A stretch of DNA of 6,424 bases from Chloroflexota bacterium (lineage in GTDB: Bacteria; Chloroflexota; Dehalococcoidia; Plut-88900): assembly GCA_022572865.1 (NCBI GenBank), contig JACZVB010000084.1, forward strand, positions 1 to 6,424. The letters run 5' to 3'. The first letter of the stretch is position 1; each line of letters begins with the position of its first letter. The position numbers and the translations under genes were made by a program. Of this stretch, positions 1 through 5,459 are shown piece by piece. The notes under the pieces are model-generated. The model had not been told where the DNA came from. It saw nothing but the letters and a program-made list of their open reading frames with translations, and did no database searches.

Positions 1-659
1 GCATATCCACTTTTGCTTTCCAGTCTGTAGCCTTCAGGGCCCCCTCCTGGGCCCCCGACGGCAAGCGCATCGCCTACGTCGCCCGGCTGAACGGGGTAGA
101 TAGCCTGTTGATTACTAACCTGGACGAAGGTATCCCGCTCAGGGTGGCCCCCATCAACAATCTCGGTGTGTTCCTGTGGTCCCCCGTAGTCAACGAGATA
201 GCCTTCACCCAACTCTCCGCCTCCACCAATCTGGGTACGCCTACCTACGATGGCCTTGTGGTATTTGACGCAGATGCGTTGGAAACGCGGCTGATATCCA
301 CACTCGAGATAGCTGCCTTCTTCTGGTCTCCAGACGGAAGCAAGCTGGCCTACGTCAGCATCGACCGGGCCACCGCCACCATCTCCTGGTATGTCAACGA
401 CAGAATGGGGACTTCAGAAAGGAAATTGGCTGATTTCGTGCCATCCAGGGAGCAGATTTTCACCATGTTCTCCTTCTTCGACCAGTACGCATATTCCAAC
501 AGCCTCTGGTCCCCGGATAGCCGGAGCCTTGTCTACGCGGGCAGAGAGCCGAGCAGCAACGGGAGCGGAGCCGATACCATTTTCGTCCTGCCGGTAGACG
601 GCAGCGCCCCTGCCAGGGCCATCGCCCCGGGCAATCTGGCCTTCTGGTCGCCCCGCTAG
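1..659 (+). CDS. TolB/PD40-type beta-propeller protein, 3' part only
   Basis: The reading frame is open from base 3 and ends at TAG 657-659. It gives 218 residues, and the true start lies left of the window. Numbered from base 3, the protein carries repeated PD40-type blade motifs: SWAPDGKRIAYVA (15-27), FLWSPVVNEIAFTQ (57-70), FFWSPDGSKLAYVS (106-119) and SLWSPDSRSLVYAG (167-180). It stops just after a fifth core, FWSPR (214-218). Spacing of about 40-60 residues fits a TolB-like/WD40-like propeller. Such propellers usually act as extracytoplasmic binding or scaffold domains; no ligand or enzyme function can be read here, and any signal peptide or extra domain would be outside the window. The last blade ends at its motif, which can occur in propellers closed by strand exchange with the N-terminus. 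The 3' end overlaps the convergent ATPase gene by four bases (656-659), so the two share a CTAG stop. The family is clear; the biological role is unknown. Confidence 0.85.
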   Translation, partial: ISTFAFQSVAFRAPSWAPDGKRIAYVARLNGVDSLLITNLDEGIPLRVAPINNLGVFLWSPVVNEIAFTQLSASTNLGTPTYDGLVVFDADALETRLISTLEIAAFFWSPDGSKLAYVSIDRATATISWYVNDRMGTSERKLADFVPSREQIFTMFSFFDQYAYSNSLWSPDSRSLVYAGREPSSNGSGADTIFVLPVDGSAPARAIAPGNLAFWSPR

Positions 660-1387
660 TACACCATCTCTCCGTTGATGAAGGCCCGGGTCCTGGGGTC
701 CCTGGCCTGGGAGAAAAGCTCCTCCGTGGGGCCCACCTCCACCTCTCTTCCATCCAGCAGCAAGGCGACCCTTCCCGCCAGGCGCCTGGCCTGGAAGACG
801 TTGTGGGTGACCAGCACTATGGTTGTGCCCATCTCCCGGTTCGCCTGCAAAATAAGCTTCTCTATGACGCCCACGTTGAACGGGTCCAGATTGGCGGTAG
901 GCTCGTCCAGCAGCAGGACGTCGGGGCTTAGGACGAGGGCCCGGGCCAGGGCCACCCTCTGGGCTTCGCCGAAAGAGAGAGTTGCCGCATGTTCTCTGGC
1001 CAGTTCTACCATACCCAGGCGGTCCAAAAACTGATACGCCTTCTCCCTGTTGTCCTTTTCTCCTCTCACCTTCAGGCCGTAGGCTACGTTGCTCAGGACC
1101 GAGGTGTTGAACAAGAGTGGGTTCTGGAAGACCATGGTCATCCTCCGGCGCACCGCGATCTCCACCGACGTATGACCATCGAACACTGTGCCATCGAAGG
1201 TCACCGATCCCGAGGTTGGGGGCTCCAGGAGGTTCAAAAGCCGGAGTAGGGTGCTCTTACCAGAGCCGCTGGGCCCTATGATGCCCAAGATTTCTCCCCG
1301 TATGATCTCCATGTGGGCGATGTTGCACGCCTCCCTATGCCCGTAGCGCTTGACCAGCCTGTCCAGGATGTAGATGGAATCCCTCAT
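656..1387 (-). CDS. tupC: Tungstate ABC transporter ATP-binding protein TupC
   Basis: This 243-residue protein is the ATPase that powers the importer encoded by the two genes upstream. The ABC landmarks are in order: Walker A GPSGSGKST (38-46), Q-loop VFQNP (Q88), signature LSFGEAQR (137-144), Walker B LLLDEP (158-163), D-loop and H-loop VTHN (H195). The signature is unusual because Phe139 replaces the first glycine of LSGGE; the second glycine and Glu are kept. Length and a single domain, without an obvious C-terminal TOBE/MOP regulatory extension, fit TupC better than ModC or PotA-type ATPases. The ATG at 1385-1387 overlaps the tupB stop as ATGA, so translational coupling is likely. There is no strong Shine-Dalgarno before it. 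The stop (TAG on this strand, 658-656) lies inside the CTAG shared with the convergent propeller gene. Substrate assignment rests on TupA and TupB; the ATPase alone would not separate tungstate from related oxyanions. Confidence 0.9.
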   Translation of the reverse strand: MRDSIYILDRLVKRYGHREACNIAHMEIIRGEILGIIGPSGSGKSTLLRLLNLLEPPTSGSVTFDGTVFDGHTSVEIAVRRRMTMVFQNPLLFNTSVLSNVAYGLKVRGEKDNREKAYQFLDRLGMVELAREHAATLSFGEAQRVALARALVLSPDVLLLDEPTANLDPFNVGVIEKLILQANREMGTTIVLVTHNVFQARRLAGRVALLLDGREVEVGPTEELFSQARDPRTRAFINGEMVY

Positions 1388-2082
1388 CTGCTCAGCGCCC
1401 TGCCCTGAAGATGGGTGGCCAGCAGGTTGATACTGAAGGAGATGAGCAACAGCACGATTCCCAGGGCGATAGCGGCCTCGAAGGCGCCCTTTCTGGTTTC
1501 CAGGACGATAGCCGTGGTCAGGACCCGTGTGTTGCCGGCTATGTTACCTCCCACTATGATCACTGCCCCAACCTCGGTCACCACTCTACCGAAGGCGGCG
1601 GCCAGGGCGATTATCATAGGGAGCCGGGCCTCCCGCAAAAGGGCGAGGGTGGTCTGCCACCTGGTAGCCCCCAGGCTGCGGAGCTGCTGGCGCATCTCTG
1701 GGCTGATGCCCAGAATAGCCGACATGGTCAGGCTGGAGACCACTGGGAAGGCTATGATGAACTGGGCGATGATGATAGCCAGGGGCGTAAACAACCAGCC
1801 GAGGAATCCCAGCGGCCCGTTGTTGGACAGGATCAGGAGTACCACCAGGCCAACCACCACCGTGGGAAAGGCCATCCCGGCATAGGTGAGGCTTATGAGA
1901 ACCCGGCGTCCCGGGAACCGGGCGAAGGCCAGCCACATGCCGTATGGTATCCCCAGGAGTGCGGCCAGCAGGAGGGCCAGCCCCGAGACCTCCAGGGAGA
2001 AAAGGGCTATGCGCCTGACCTCCGGGTCCAGGCTCCCTATCAGCTTCAGCGCCTGCCATATACCCGATAGGATCTCACCCAT
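1384..2082 (-). CDS. tupB: Tungstate ABC transporter permease TupB
   Basis: This 232-residue integral membrane protein forms the import channel. Hydrophobic stretches at about residues 26-52, 64-86, 92-116, 155-178 and 202-224 suggest five or six membrane spans. The cytoplasmic EAA-type coupling loop that contacts the ATPase is visible at about 134-155 (LRSLGATRWQTTLALLREAR). The stretch VTEVGAVIIVGGNIAGNTR (168-186), followed by VLTTAIVLET, is typical of TupB-like permeases and unlike ModB. Start: ATG 2082-2080, with an in-frame TGA a short way upstream that excludes a longer form. No clear Shine-Dalgarno precedes it. It lies 69 bases downstream of tupA and its stop overlaps the start of tupC (ATGA at 1387-1384). 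The family is secure. Tungstate rather than another group 5/6 oxyanion such as vanadate or molybdate is inferred from the TupA partner. Confidence 0.9.
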   Translation of the reverse strand: MGEILSGIWQALKLIGSLDPEVRRIALFSLEVSGLALLLAALLGIPYGMWLAFARFPGRRVLISLTYAGMAFPTVVVGLVVLLILSNNGPLGFLGWLFTPLAIIIAQFIIAFPVVSSLTMSAILGISPEMRQQLRSLGATRWQTTLALLREARLPMIIALAAAFGRVVTEVGAVIIVGGNIAGNTRVLTTAIVLETRKGAFEAAIALGIVLLLISFSINLLATHLQGRALSR

Positions 2083-2151
2083 GATTCGAAATCAGCATCA
2101 CACGTCGGTTTTCCATCTAGTCCCGCTTCATATCGGTCCACCTGCCAGACG

Positions 2152-2988
2152 TCACTCGCCGGTGGAGCGCACGTCGACGGGAGTGAAAAGGCCCTGGCCG
2201 TATTTATCCCGACCGAACTCGTTTATGGCCTGCCGGGTCTCCTCCGACAACAGGAAATCTACGAAGAGGCGGGCCAGCTCCGCCTGTACATTGGGGAACT
2301 TCTCCGGGTTGACTATCATCACGTGATACGGGTTGAACAACATCTCATCGCCTTCGGTCAGCACCACCAGGTCAAGCTTGGTCCTGGCGAGGTAGGTGCC
2401 CCTATCGCTGAGGGTATAGGCCCTCATTTCATTGGCCGTCGTCAGGGTACCGCCCATGCCCTGGCCCAGGGACTTATACCAGTCCTCATCTTCGGGGGAG
2501 TCGATTCCGGCCTCTGCCCACAGTCGCATCTCCTTAGTGTGGGTACCGGATTCGTCTCCCCGGGAGGCGAAGGTGGACCTGGTCTCGGCGATCCTCCTGA
2601 AGGCCTCGGCGACGCTACCCAGCCCCTTGATGCCCGCCGGGTCATCGGGCGGGCCGAGCACCACGAAATCGTTGTACATCACATAAGTCCTGTCCACGCC
2701 GAATCCATCGGCGACAAACTGCTCTTCCTTTTGGGGAGCGTGGACCAGGACCACATCGGCGTCGCCCCGAGCGCCCAGGGCCAGGGCCTGCCCCGTGCCC
2801 ACGGCGATCACCCTCACCTTTACGTTATTCTCCTCCTCGAAAAGAGGAATTATGACATCCAGTAGTCCCGAGTCATAAGTGCTGGTAGTCGTGGCCAGGA
2901 TAAGGGACCGCTCCGGCTTCAGGTTACAGGCCGAGGCAAGAAGGACTACGGCCACCAACAAAAAACAGCATATGCGAAAGAGCTTCAT
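2152..2988 (-). CDS. tupA: Tungstate-binding lipoprotein TupA
   Basis: This 278-residue extracytoplasmic solute-binding protein captures the oxyanion and delivers it to TupB. The N-terminus has a short basic start (MKLFR), a hydrophobic core (about 6-18) and a lipobox ending LASAC with acylated Cys21. It is therefore a membrane-anchored lipoprotein, as expected in monoderms. Just after it comes LATTTSTYDSGLLD (31-44); the TTTS element is the hallmark of TupA-type binding proteins and contributes to anion binding. A second family segment, GARGDADVVLVHAPQ, follows at about 72-86. Both length and layout are normal for TupA. Start: ATG 2988-2986. An in-frame TAG 19-21 bases upstream with no start codon in between rules out a longer protein. 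It is the first gene of tupABC and divergent from the XRE/PBP-like regulator. A good promoter lies at 3064-3036 and predicts a leader of about 40 bases. Vanadate or molybdate binding cannot be excluded from sequence alone. Confidence 0.92.
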   Translation of the reverse strand: MKLFRICCFLLVAVVLLASACNLKPERSLILATTTSTYDSGLLDVIIPLFEEENNVKVRVIAVGTGQALALGARGDADVVLVHAPQKEEQFVADGFGVDRTYVMYNDFVVLGPPDDPAGIKGLGSVAEAFRRIAETRSTFASRGDESGTHTKEMRLWAEAGIDSPEDEDWYKSLGQGMGGTLTTANEMRAYTLSDRGTYLARTKLDLVVLTEGDEMLFNPYHVMIVNPEKFPNVQAELARLFVDFLLSEETRQAINEFGRDKYGQGLFTPVDVRSTGE

Positions 2989-3035
2989 TGCAGCCCACCA
3001 TACATCCTAAATCTGGCGCCCGAGGCCGAATTGTA

Positions 3036-3064
3036 ATATTAATGATGCCATCTAAGCTTGTCAA
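3036..3064 (-). promoter_or_regulatory. Predicted sigma70-type promoter of tupABC
   Basis: On the minus strand a perfect -35 box TTGACA (3064-3059) is followed by 17 bases and a -10 box TAATAT (3041-3036; four of six consensus bases, in an AT-rich run). Transcription would begin near 3029, leaving a leader of about 40 bases before the tupA ATG. The -35 box lies within the inverted repeats upstream of the divergent regulator gene. The call is by consensus match and position only. Confidence 0.6.
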
Positions 3065-3087
3065 CAAGACAAGTATACTTTATACTT
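3057..3087. promoter_or_regulatory. Candidate operator: nested inverted repeats between tupA and the regulator gene
   Basis: Two adjoining dyads are visible. Dyad 1 is CTTGTC (3057-3062), 5-base spacer, GACAAG (3068-3073); the same bases also read as CTTGT-CA-ACAAG (3057-3068), giving three ACAAG/CTTGT half-sites. Dyad 2 is a perfect AAGTATA-CTT-TATACTT (3071-3087). Dyad 1 covers both -35 boxes and dyad 2 covers the -10 of the regulator promoter. A dimeric HTH protein bound here could affect both directions. The repeats are seen directly; that the neighbouring XRE protein binds them is inference. Confidence 0.55.
3058..3086 (+). promoter_or_regulatory. Predicted sigma70-type promoter of the XRE/PBP-like regulator gene
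   Basis: On the plus strand a -35 box TTGTCA (3058-3063, 5/6) is followed by exactly 17 bases and a -10 box TATACT (3081-3086, 5/6). Its -35 overlaps the -35 of the tupABC promoter by five bases, on the opposite strand. Transcription would start around 3092-3094, only about 3-5 bases before the ATG at 3097, which predicts a leaderless or nearly leaderless mRNA. A GAGG at 3089-3092 could serve as Shine-Dalgarno only if transcription starts further upstream. Confidence 0.6.
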
Positions 3088-3096
3088 CGAGGCGTC

Positions 3097-4209
3097 ATGA
3101 GCAGGCTAGACAACAGATTGCGGCCGGCCCGCCTGGCCGCAGGCCTCTCCCAGGAGCGTCTTGCCAGGGCGGCGGGCATCTCCCGCCAGGCCTATGCCTC
3201 CATAGAGGCCGGCCGCTCCGTGCCCTCCACCGAGGTGGCCCTCCGAGTGGCCCAGGCCCTGATATCCACCGTCGAGTCCCTCTTTTCGCTGCCCTTTGAA
3301 CCGGGAGATACGGTGGTGGCCGAGCTTATAACCGTGGAGAAGGACACGTCCCTTCCATCCCGGGTGCAGCTTGTGACCGTCGGCGATAGGCTCCTGGCCC
3401 GGCCCCTGGTCGGCCGGCGCTCGGCCCATTACTCCATAGCCATGGCCGATGGTATTGCCACAGGCCTGGGCAGGGGGCAAAAGGTGTCCGTAGAGCTGAT
3501 GGCGCCCCTCGAAGAGGCCCGGCAGCTGGTCATAGTCGGGGGTGATCCCTCCATCAGCCTTCTAGGCCGGGACCTCAGAAGCCAGGGGTTCGGGATGGTG
3601 TGGTTCGGCGAGGACAGCAGTACGGCTCTGGATTATCTGATCAGGGGCAATGCCCACATCGCAGGCTGCCACCTGTTCGACGAGGCTGCGGGGGCATACA
3701 ACCTGCCCTGGGTGGAAAAGCTGGTCCCCTTCATCTGCACCGTCGTTACATTCGCCATACGGCAGCAGGGCCTCATCGTTGCTGAAGGCAATCCCAAAGG
3801 CATCACCACCATCGCCCATCTCGCCCGCCCGGATGTAGCTATTGTGAACCGCGAAGTGGGATCGGGTAGCCGGGCCCTCCTGGACCGGCTCATGGGCAAG
3901 GCCAGCGTGCCCGAGGCCGATGTCATCGGCTATGAGAGGGCAGTTGACGGGCACCTGGCGGTGGCCGATGCCGTCGCCTCCGGTCTGGCGGACGCGGGCA
4001 TAGGGGTCCAGTCGGTGGCGAAGGCCCGGGGCCTTGGGTTCGTGCCCCTGGGAGAAGAGCGCTACGACTTCGTGATACCCGACCACTTCCTCCACCTGCC
4101 CATGGTCCAGGCTTTCCTCGAAACCCTTAGACGCCCATACCTCCGGCGACAGATCGAGGCCCTGGGAGGGTATGACGTAGCTCCCATGGGCCTTCCCGTT
4201 ACCGCCTGA
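3097..4209 (+). CDS. XRE-family HTH regulator with PBP-like (molybdate/tungstate-type) sensor domain
   Basis: This is a one-component transcriptional regulator of 370 residues. The N-terminus (about 4-57) is an XRE/Cro-type helix-turn-helix: RLAAGLSQERLARAAGISRQ, then AYASIEAGRSVPS. A linker of about 60-135 follows. The rest (about 135-365) matches the PBP_like domain (PF12727 type) related to solute-binding proteins. It has LVIVGGDPSISLL, an AGCHLFDEAAGAYN segment, QQGLIVAEGNPKGI, NREVGSGSRALLDRL, GYERAVDGHLAVADAVASG, ADAGIGVQS and GLGFVPLGEERYD. There is no signal peptide, so the sensor is cytoplasmic. I chose ATG 3097 over a possible TTG at 3058, because the latter would place promoter and dyads inside the gene and the HTH begins just after ATG 3097. 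The gene is divergent from tupA with only 108 bases between the two starts, so it probably regulates tupABC and itself in response to the transported oxyanion. Whether it represses or activates, and the exact ligand, cannot be read from sequence. Confidence 0.88.
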   Translation: MSRLDNRLRPARLAAGLSQERLARAAGISRQAYASIEAGRSVPSTEVALRVAQALISTVESLFSLPFEPGDTVVAELITVEKDTSLPSRVQLVTVGDRLLARPLVGRRSAHYSIAMADGIATGLGRGQKVSVELMAPLEEARQLVIVGGDPSISLLGRDLRSQGFGMVWFGEDSSTALDYLIRGNAHIAGCHLFDEAAGAYNLPWVEKLVPFICTVVTFAIRQQGLIVAEGNPKGITTIAHLARPDVAIVNREVGSGSRALLDRLMGKASVPEADVIGYERAVDGHLAVADAVASGLADAGIGVQSVAKARGLGFVPLGEERYDFVIPDHFLHLPMVQAFLETLRRPYLRRQIEALGGYDVAPMGLPVTA

Positions 4210-4222
4210 CCTCCTTGAGGCC

Positions 4223-4437
4223 GTTTAATAAGCTCCTCCAAACGGGAGTGAAGAGGGGCGAAGCCCCCCGCTCGTGGTGAGCTTGTCGAACCATGTCGGG
4301 GTTTGGGGGTGCGGAGGCCATTCCTTCCCCACTCAGGGGGAAGGCTAGGATGGGGGTGCCCCCCCAAACCTAATGTATCCCCCTTCCTGGCCAGGAAGGG
4401 GGGAGGGGGATGGTCGAAACTGTTATTAAACACTCTC
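4223..4437. repeat. Intergenic palindrome-rich repeat, copy A
   Basis: The whole gap between the convergent regulator and glycosylase genes is filled by a repeat related to 5263-5443. It begins GTTTAATAAGC (4223-4233) and ends TTATTAAAC (4423-4431) plus ACTCTC, so its ends carry a perfect 9-base inverted repeat. Inside are GGTTTGGGGG (4300-4309) pairing with CCCCCAAACC (4361-4370), and CCTTCCCC (4323-4330) pairing with GGGGAAGG (4337-4344). There is also a CTCGTGGTGAGCTTGTCGAA piece (4271-4290), of a type common as dispersed repeats in some Chloroflexota genomes. No transposase or credible coding frame is present. The right edge abuts the glycosylase stop codon. A MITE-like or REP/BIME-like non-coding element is the best description; the target-site duplication is not clear. 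Confidence 0.7.
4379..4402. repeat. Perfect 24-base palindrome in copy A
   Basis: CCCCCTTCCTGG (4379-4390) is followed directly by its exact reverse complement (4391-4402). It lies between the 3' ends of two convergent genes, so a strong hairpin in either transcript could limit read-through or protect 3' ends. There is no T-tract, so it is not a standard intrinsic terminator. Copy B keeps the left arm plus CCAGG (5374-5390) but has lost the rest of the right arm. Confidence 0.7.
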
Positions 4438-5186
4438 TACTTCCGTATTTTCCCGACCTGCTCTCGACCGTAGGCGCATAGAGTGTTGAGGCAGCACCTA
4501 TGGCAGATGGGCTTCTTTCGACACACCTCTTTGCCCAGGGCCACCAACAAGGCATGGTACTCGTTGAACAGGGCCGGGTCACAGGGTAAACAGGCCATGA
4601 AAAGCTCTTGATACGCGCTGTATGAGTCTCCCTCAGGCCGGAGCCCCAACCGCTCAACAATACGGCGGGCGTAAGCGTCTATAACGAAGACCGGCCTGTC
4701 AGCAGCATAGAGAAGGATGCTGTCCGCCGTTTCCTCCCCGATCCCGTGAATCGAGAGCAGCTCCCTCCTCAGCTCTCGGGTCTCTTTGCGAAACATAGCG
4801 TCCAGATCATCGCTGTAGTAGCTCCCCAGGTGCCCGACGAAGGCCTTGATCTTGCGGGCCTTGGCATTGAAGTAGCCCGAGGAGTAGACGAGCCCGGCCA
4901 GCCGGGCCTGGGGTATCGACCTAAGGCCCCGGGGACACAGCACGTTGGCCTGTTTCAGGCTGGCGATGGCCTTTTCCACGTTGGTCCAGGCCGTCGATTG
5001 GGTAAGGATGGCCCCGATGATCACCTCGAACCGGCCGTCCGCGGGCCACCATTTCTGCGGCCCGAAGCGCTCGTACAGCTTCAGGTACACATCATTTAGG
5101 GAAACGACACCACCGTGTCCTGAAGTTTTCGTGATGTTTTGAGCCGTTGCCATCCTATCCACACCTGGAGTGAGATGCTCGCTCAC
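4437..5186 (-). CDS. Endonuclease III/MagIII-like DNA glycosylase (HhH-GPD, Fe-S cysteines)
   Basis: This 249-residue base-excision-repair protein should remove damaged bases from DNA. The HhH-GPD fold is seen as FEVIIGAILTQSTAWTNVEKAI (about 53-74; cited by its key pattern), the helix-hairpin-helix LLSIHGIGEETADSIL (143-158) and VIDAY with catalytic Asp170. Four cysteines, C222-X5-C228-X2-C231-X5-C237, fit a [4Fe-4S] loop. In E. coli Nth the HhH carries the lyase lysine (GVGRKTA, Lys120); here that position is Glu152. This argues for a monofunctional glycosylase like MagIII rather than a true AP-lyase Nth, though MagIII of Helicobacter lacks the cluster. Start: GTG 5186-5184 (GGGG six bases upstream) gives the full length. 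ATG 5153-5151 (GGATAGG directly before it) would remove 11 residues; both lie before the conserved domain, so the choice is open. The gene stands alone, bracketed by the two repeat copies. Substrate (alkylated purine or oxidised pyrimidine) is unknown. Confidence 0.88.
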   Translation of the reverse strand: MSEHLTPGVDRMATAQNITKTSGHGGVVSLNDVYLKLYERFGPQKWWPADGRFEVIIGAILTQSTAWTNVEKAIASLKQANVLCPRGLRSIPQARLAGLVYSSGYFNAKARKIKAFVGHLGSYYSDDLDAMFRKETRELRRELLSIHGIGEETADSILLYAADRPVFVIDAYARRIVERLGLRPEGDSYSAYQELFMACLPCDPALFNEYHALLVALGKEVCRKKPICHRCCLNTLCAYGREQVGKIRK

Positions 5187-5208
5187 TAGTGACCCCGCGC
5201 ACTAGTTT

Positions 5209-5240
5209 CTGTGCTACCCAGACCCTTTGGGGTAGCACAG
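5209..5240. promoter_or_regulatory. Strong hairpin just upstream of the glycosylase gene
   Basis: CTGTGCTACCC (5209-5219) and GGGTAGCACAG (5230-5240) are perfect 11-base complements with a 10-base loop. The stem ends 22 bases before the GTG start on the minus strand, so it would sit in the 5' leader next to the ribosome binding site. There is no T-run beyond it. It could be a leader structure, a repeat remnant or a protein site; the structure is seen, the role is not. Confidence 0.5.
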
Positions 5241-5262
5241 CGCCACCGTTTACTATCAAGCT

Positions 5263-5443
5263 GTTTGATAAGCATCTCGAAAATGGGAGTGTAGTCCCGA
5301 CTTGTTCCGATACTCGGGACTTATCGGGATTGACAGGGGGTTTGTCCCGAGCTCGGGACAAACCTAATTTCATCCCCCTTCCTGGCCAGGCCTGTCCTGA
5401 GTCCCATCGAAGGGATGGTCGAAATTTGTTATTAAACACTCTC
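5263..5443. repeat. Intergenic palindrome-rich repeat, copy B
   Basis: This is the same orientation and architecture as copy A. The left end is GTTTGATAAGC (5263-5273), followed by CTC-AAA-GGGAGTG elements. A conserved core, CAAACCTAAT...CCCCCTTCCTGGCCAGG, occupies 5359-5390 (copy A 4365-4395). The right end is GATGGTCGAAA...TTATTAAACACTCTC (about 5414-5443). The interiors differ: copy B has four GTCCCGA/TCGGGAC units (5294-5300, 5314-5320, 5344-5350, 5353-5359) and a CCTGTCCTGAGTCCCATCGA segment at 5391-5410. No coding potential is credible. It lies upstream of the glycosylase gene and downstream of the sortase gene. Confidence 0.7.
5339..5364. repeat. Perfect 26-base palindrome in copy B
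   Basis: GGTTTGTCCCGAG (5339-5351) is followed directly by its exact reverse complement (5352-5364). Together with the outer GTCCCGA (5294-5300) and TCGGGAC (5314-5320) pair it can form alternative hairpins. It takes the place of the GGTTTGGGGG/CCCCCAAACC stem of copy A, which suggests that pairing rather than sequence is conserved there. Confidence 0.7.
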
Positions 5444-5459
5444 GGAGAATAGCTAAAAG

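Noticed and set aside
1411..2070. Long plus-strand open frame opposite tupB (219 codons)
   Set aside because: Low-complexity, Gln/Gly/Pro-rich translation with no family features; it is an antisense shadow of a clear permease gene in GC-rich DNA.
2323..2865. Plus-strand open frame opposite tupA (180 codons)
   Set aside because: Antisense shadow of a well-supported lipoprotein gene; no domain or ribosome binding site.
656..2988. Alternative reading as a molybdate (Mod) or phosphate (Pst) importer
   Set aside because: The binding protein has the TupA-type LATTTSTYDSGLLD motif and the permease has the TupB-type GGNIAGNTRVLTTA stretch; tungstate is preferred, with vanadate or molybdate left as a residual possibility.
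2989..3035. Molybdenum/tungsten cofactor riboswitch in the tupA leader
   Set aside because: The predicted leader is only about 40 bases, far too short for that fold, and no multi-helix structure is visible.
3058..3096. Extended start (TTG 3058) of the regulator, adding 13 residues
   Set aside because: It would put both promoter boxes and the dyads inside the coding region, and the HTH domain begins right after ATG 3097, which has GAGG upstream.
3562..4095. Minus-strand open frame opposite the regulator (177 codons)
   Set aside because: Antisense shadow; the plus-strand frame matches the PBP-like family throughout.
4223..5443. CRISPR array or insertion sequence
   Set aside because: There are only two diverged copies with about 825 bases and a normal gene between them, no short regular spacers, and no transposase.
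5155..5452. Short open frames on both strands across repeat copy B
   Set aside because: Both translate palindromic repeat DNA, show no family features, and the parts over the repeat would be near mirror images of each other.
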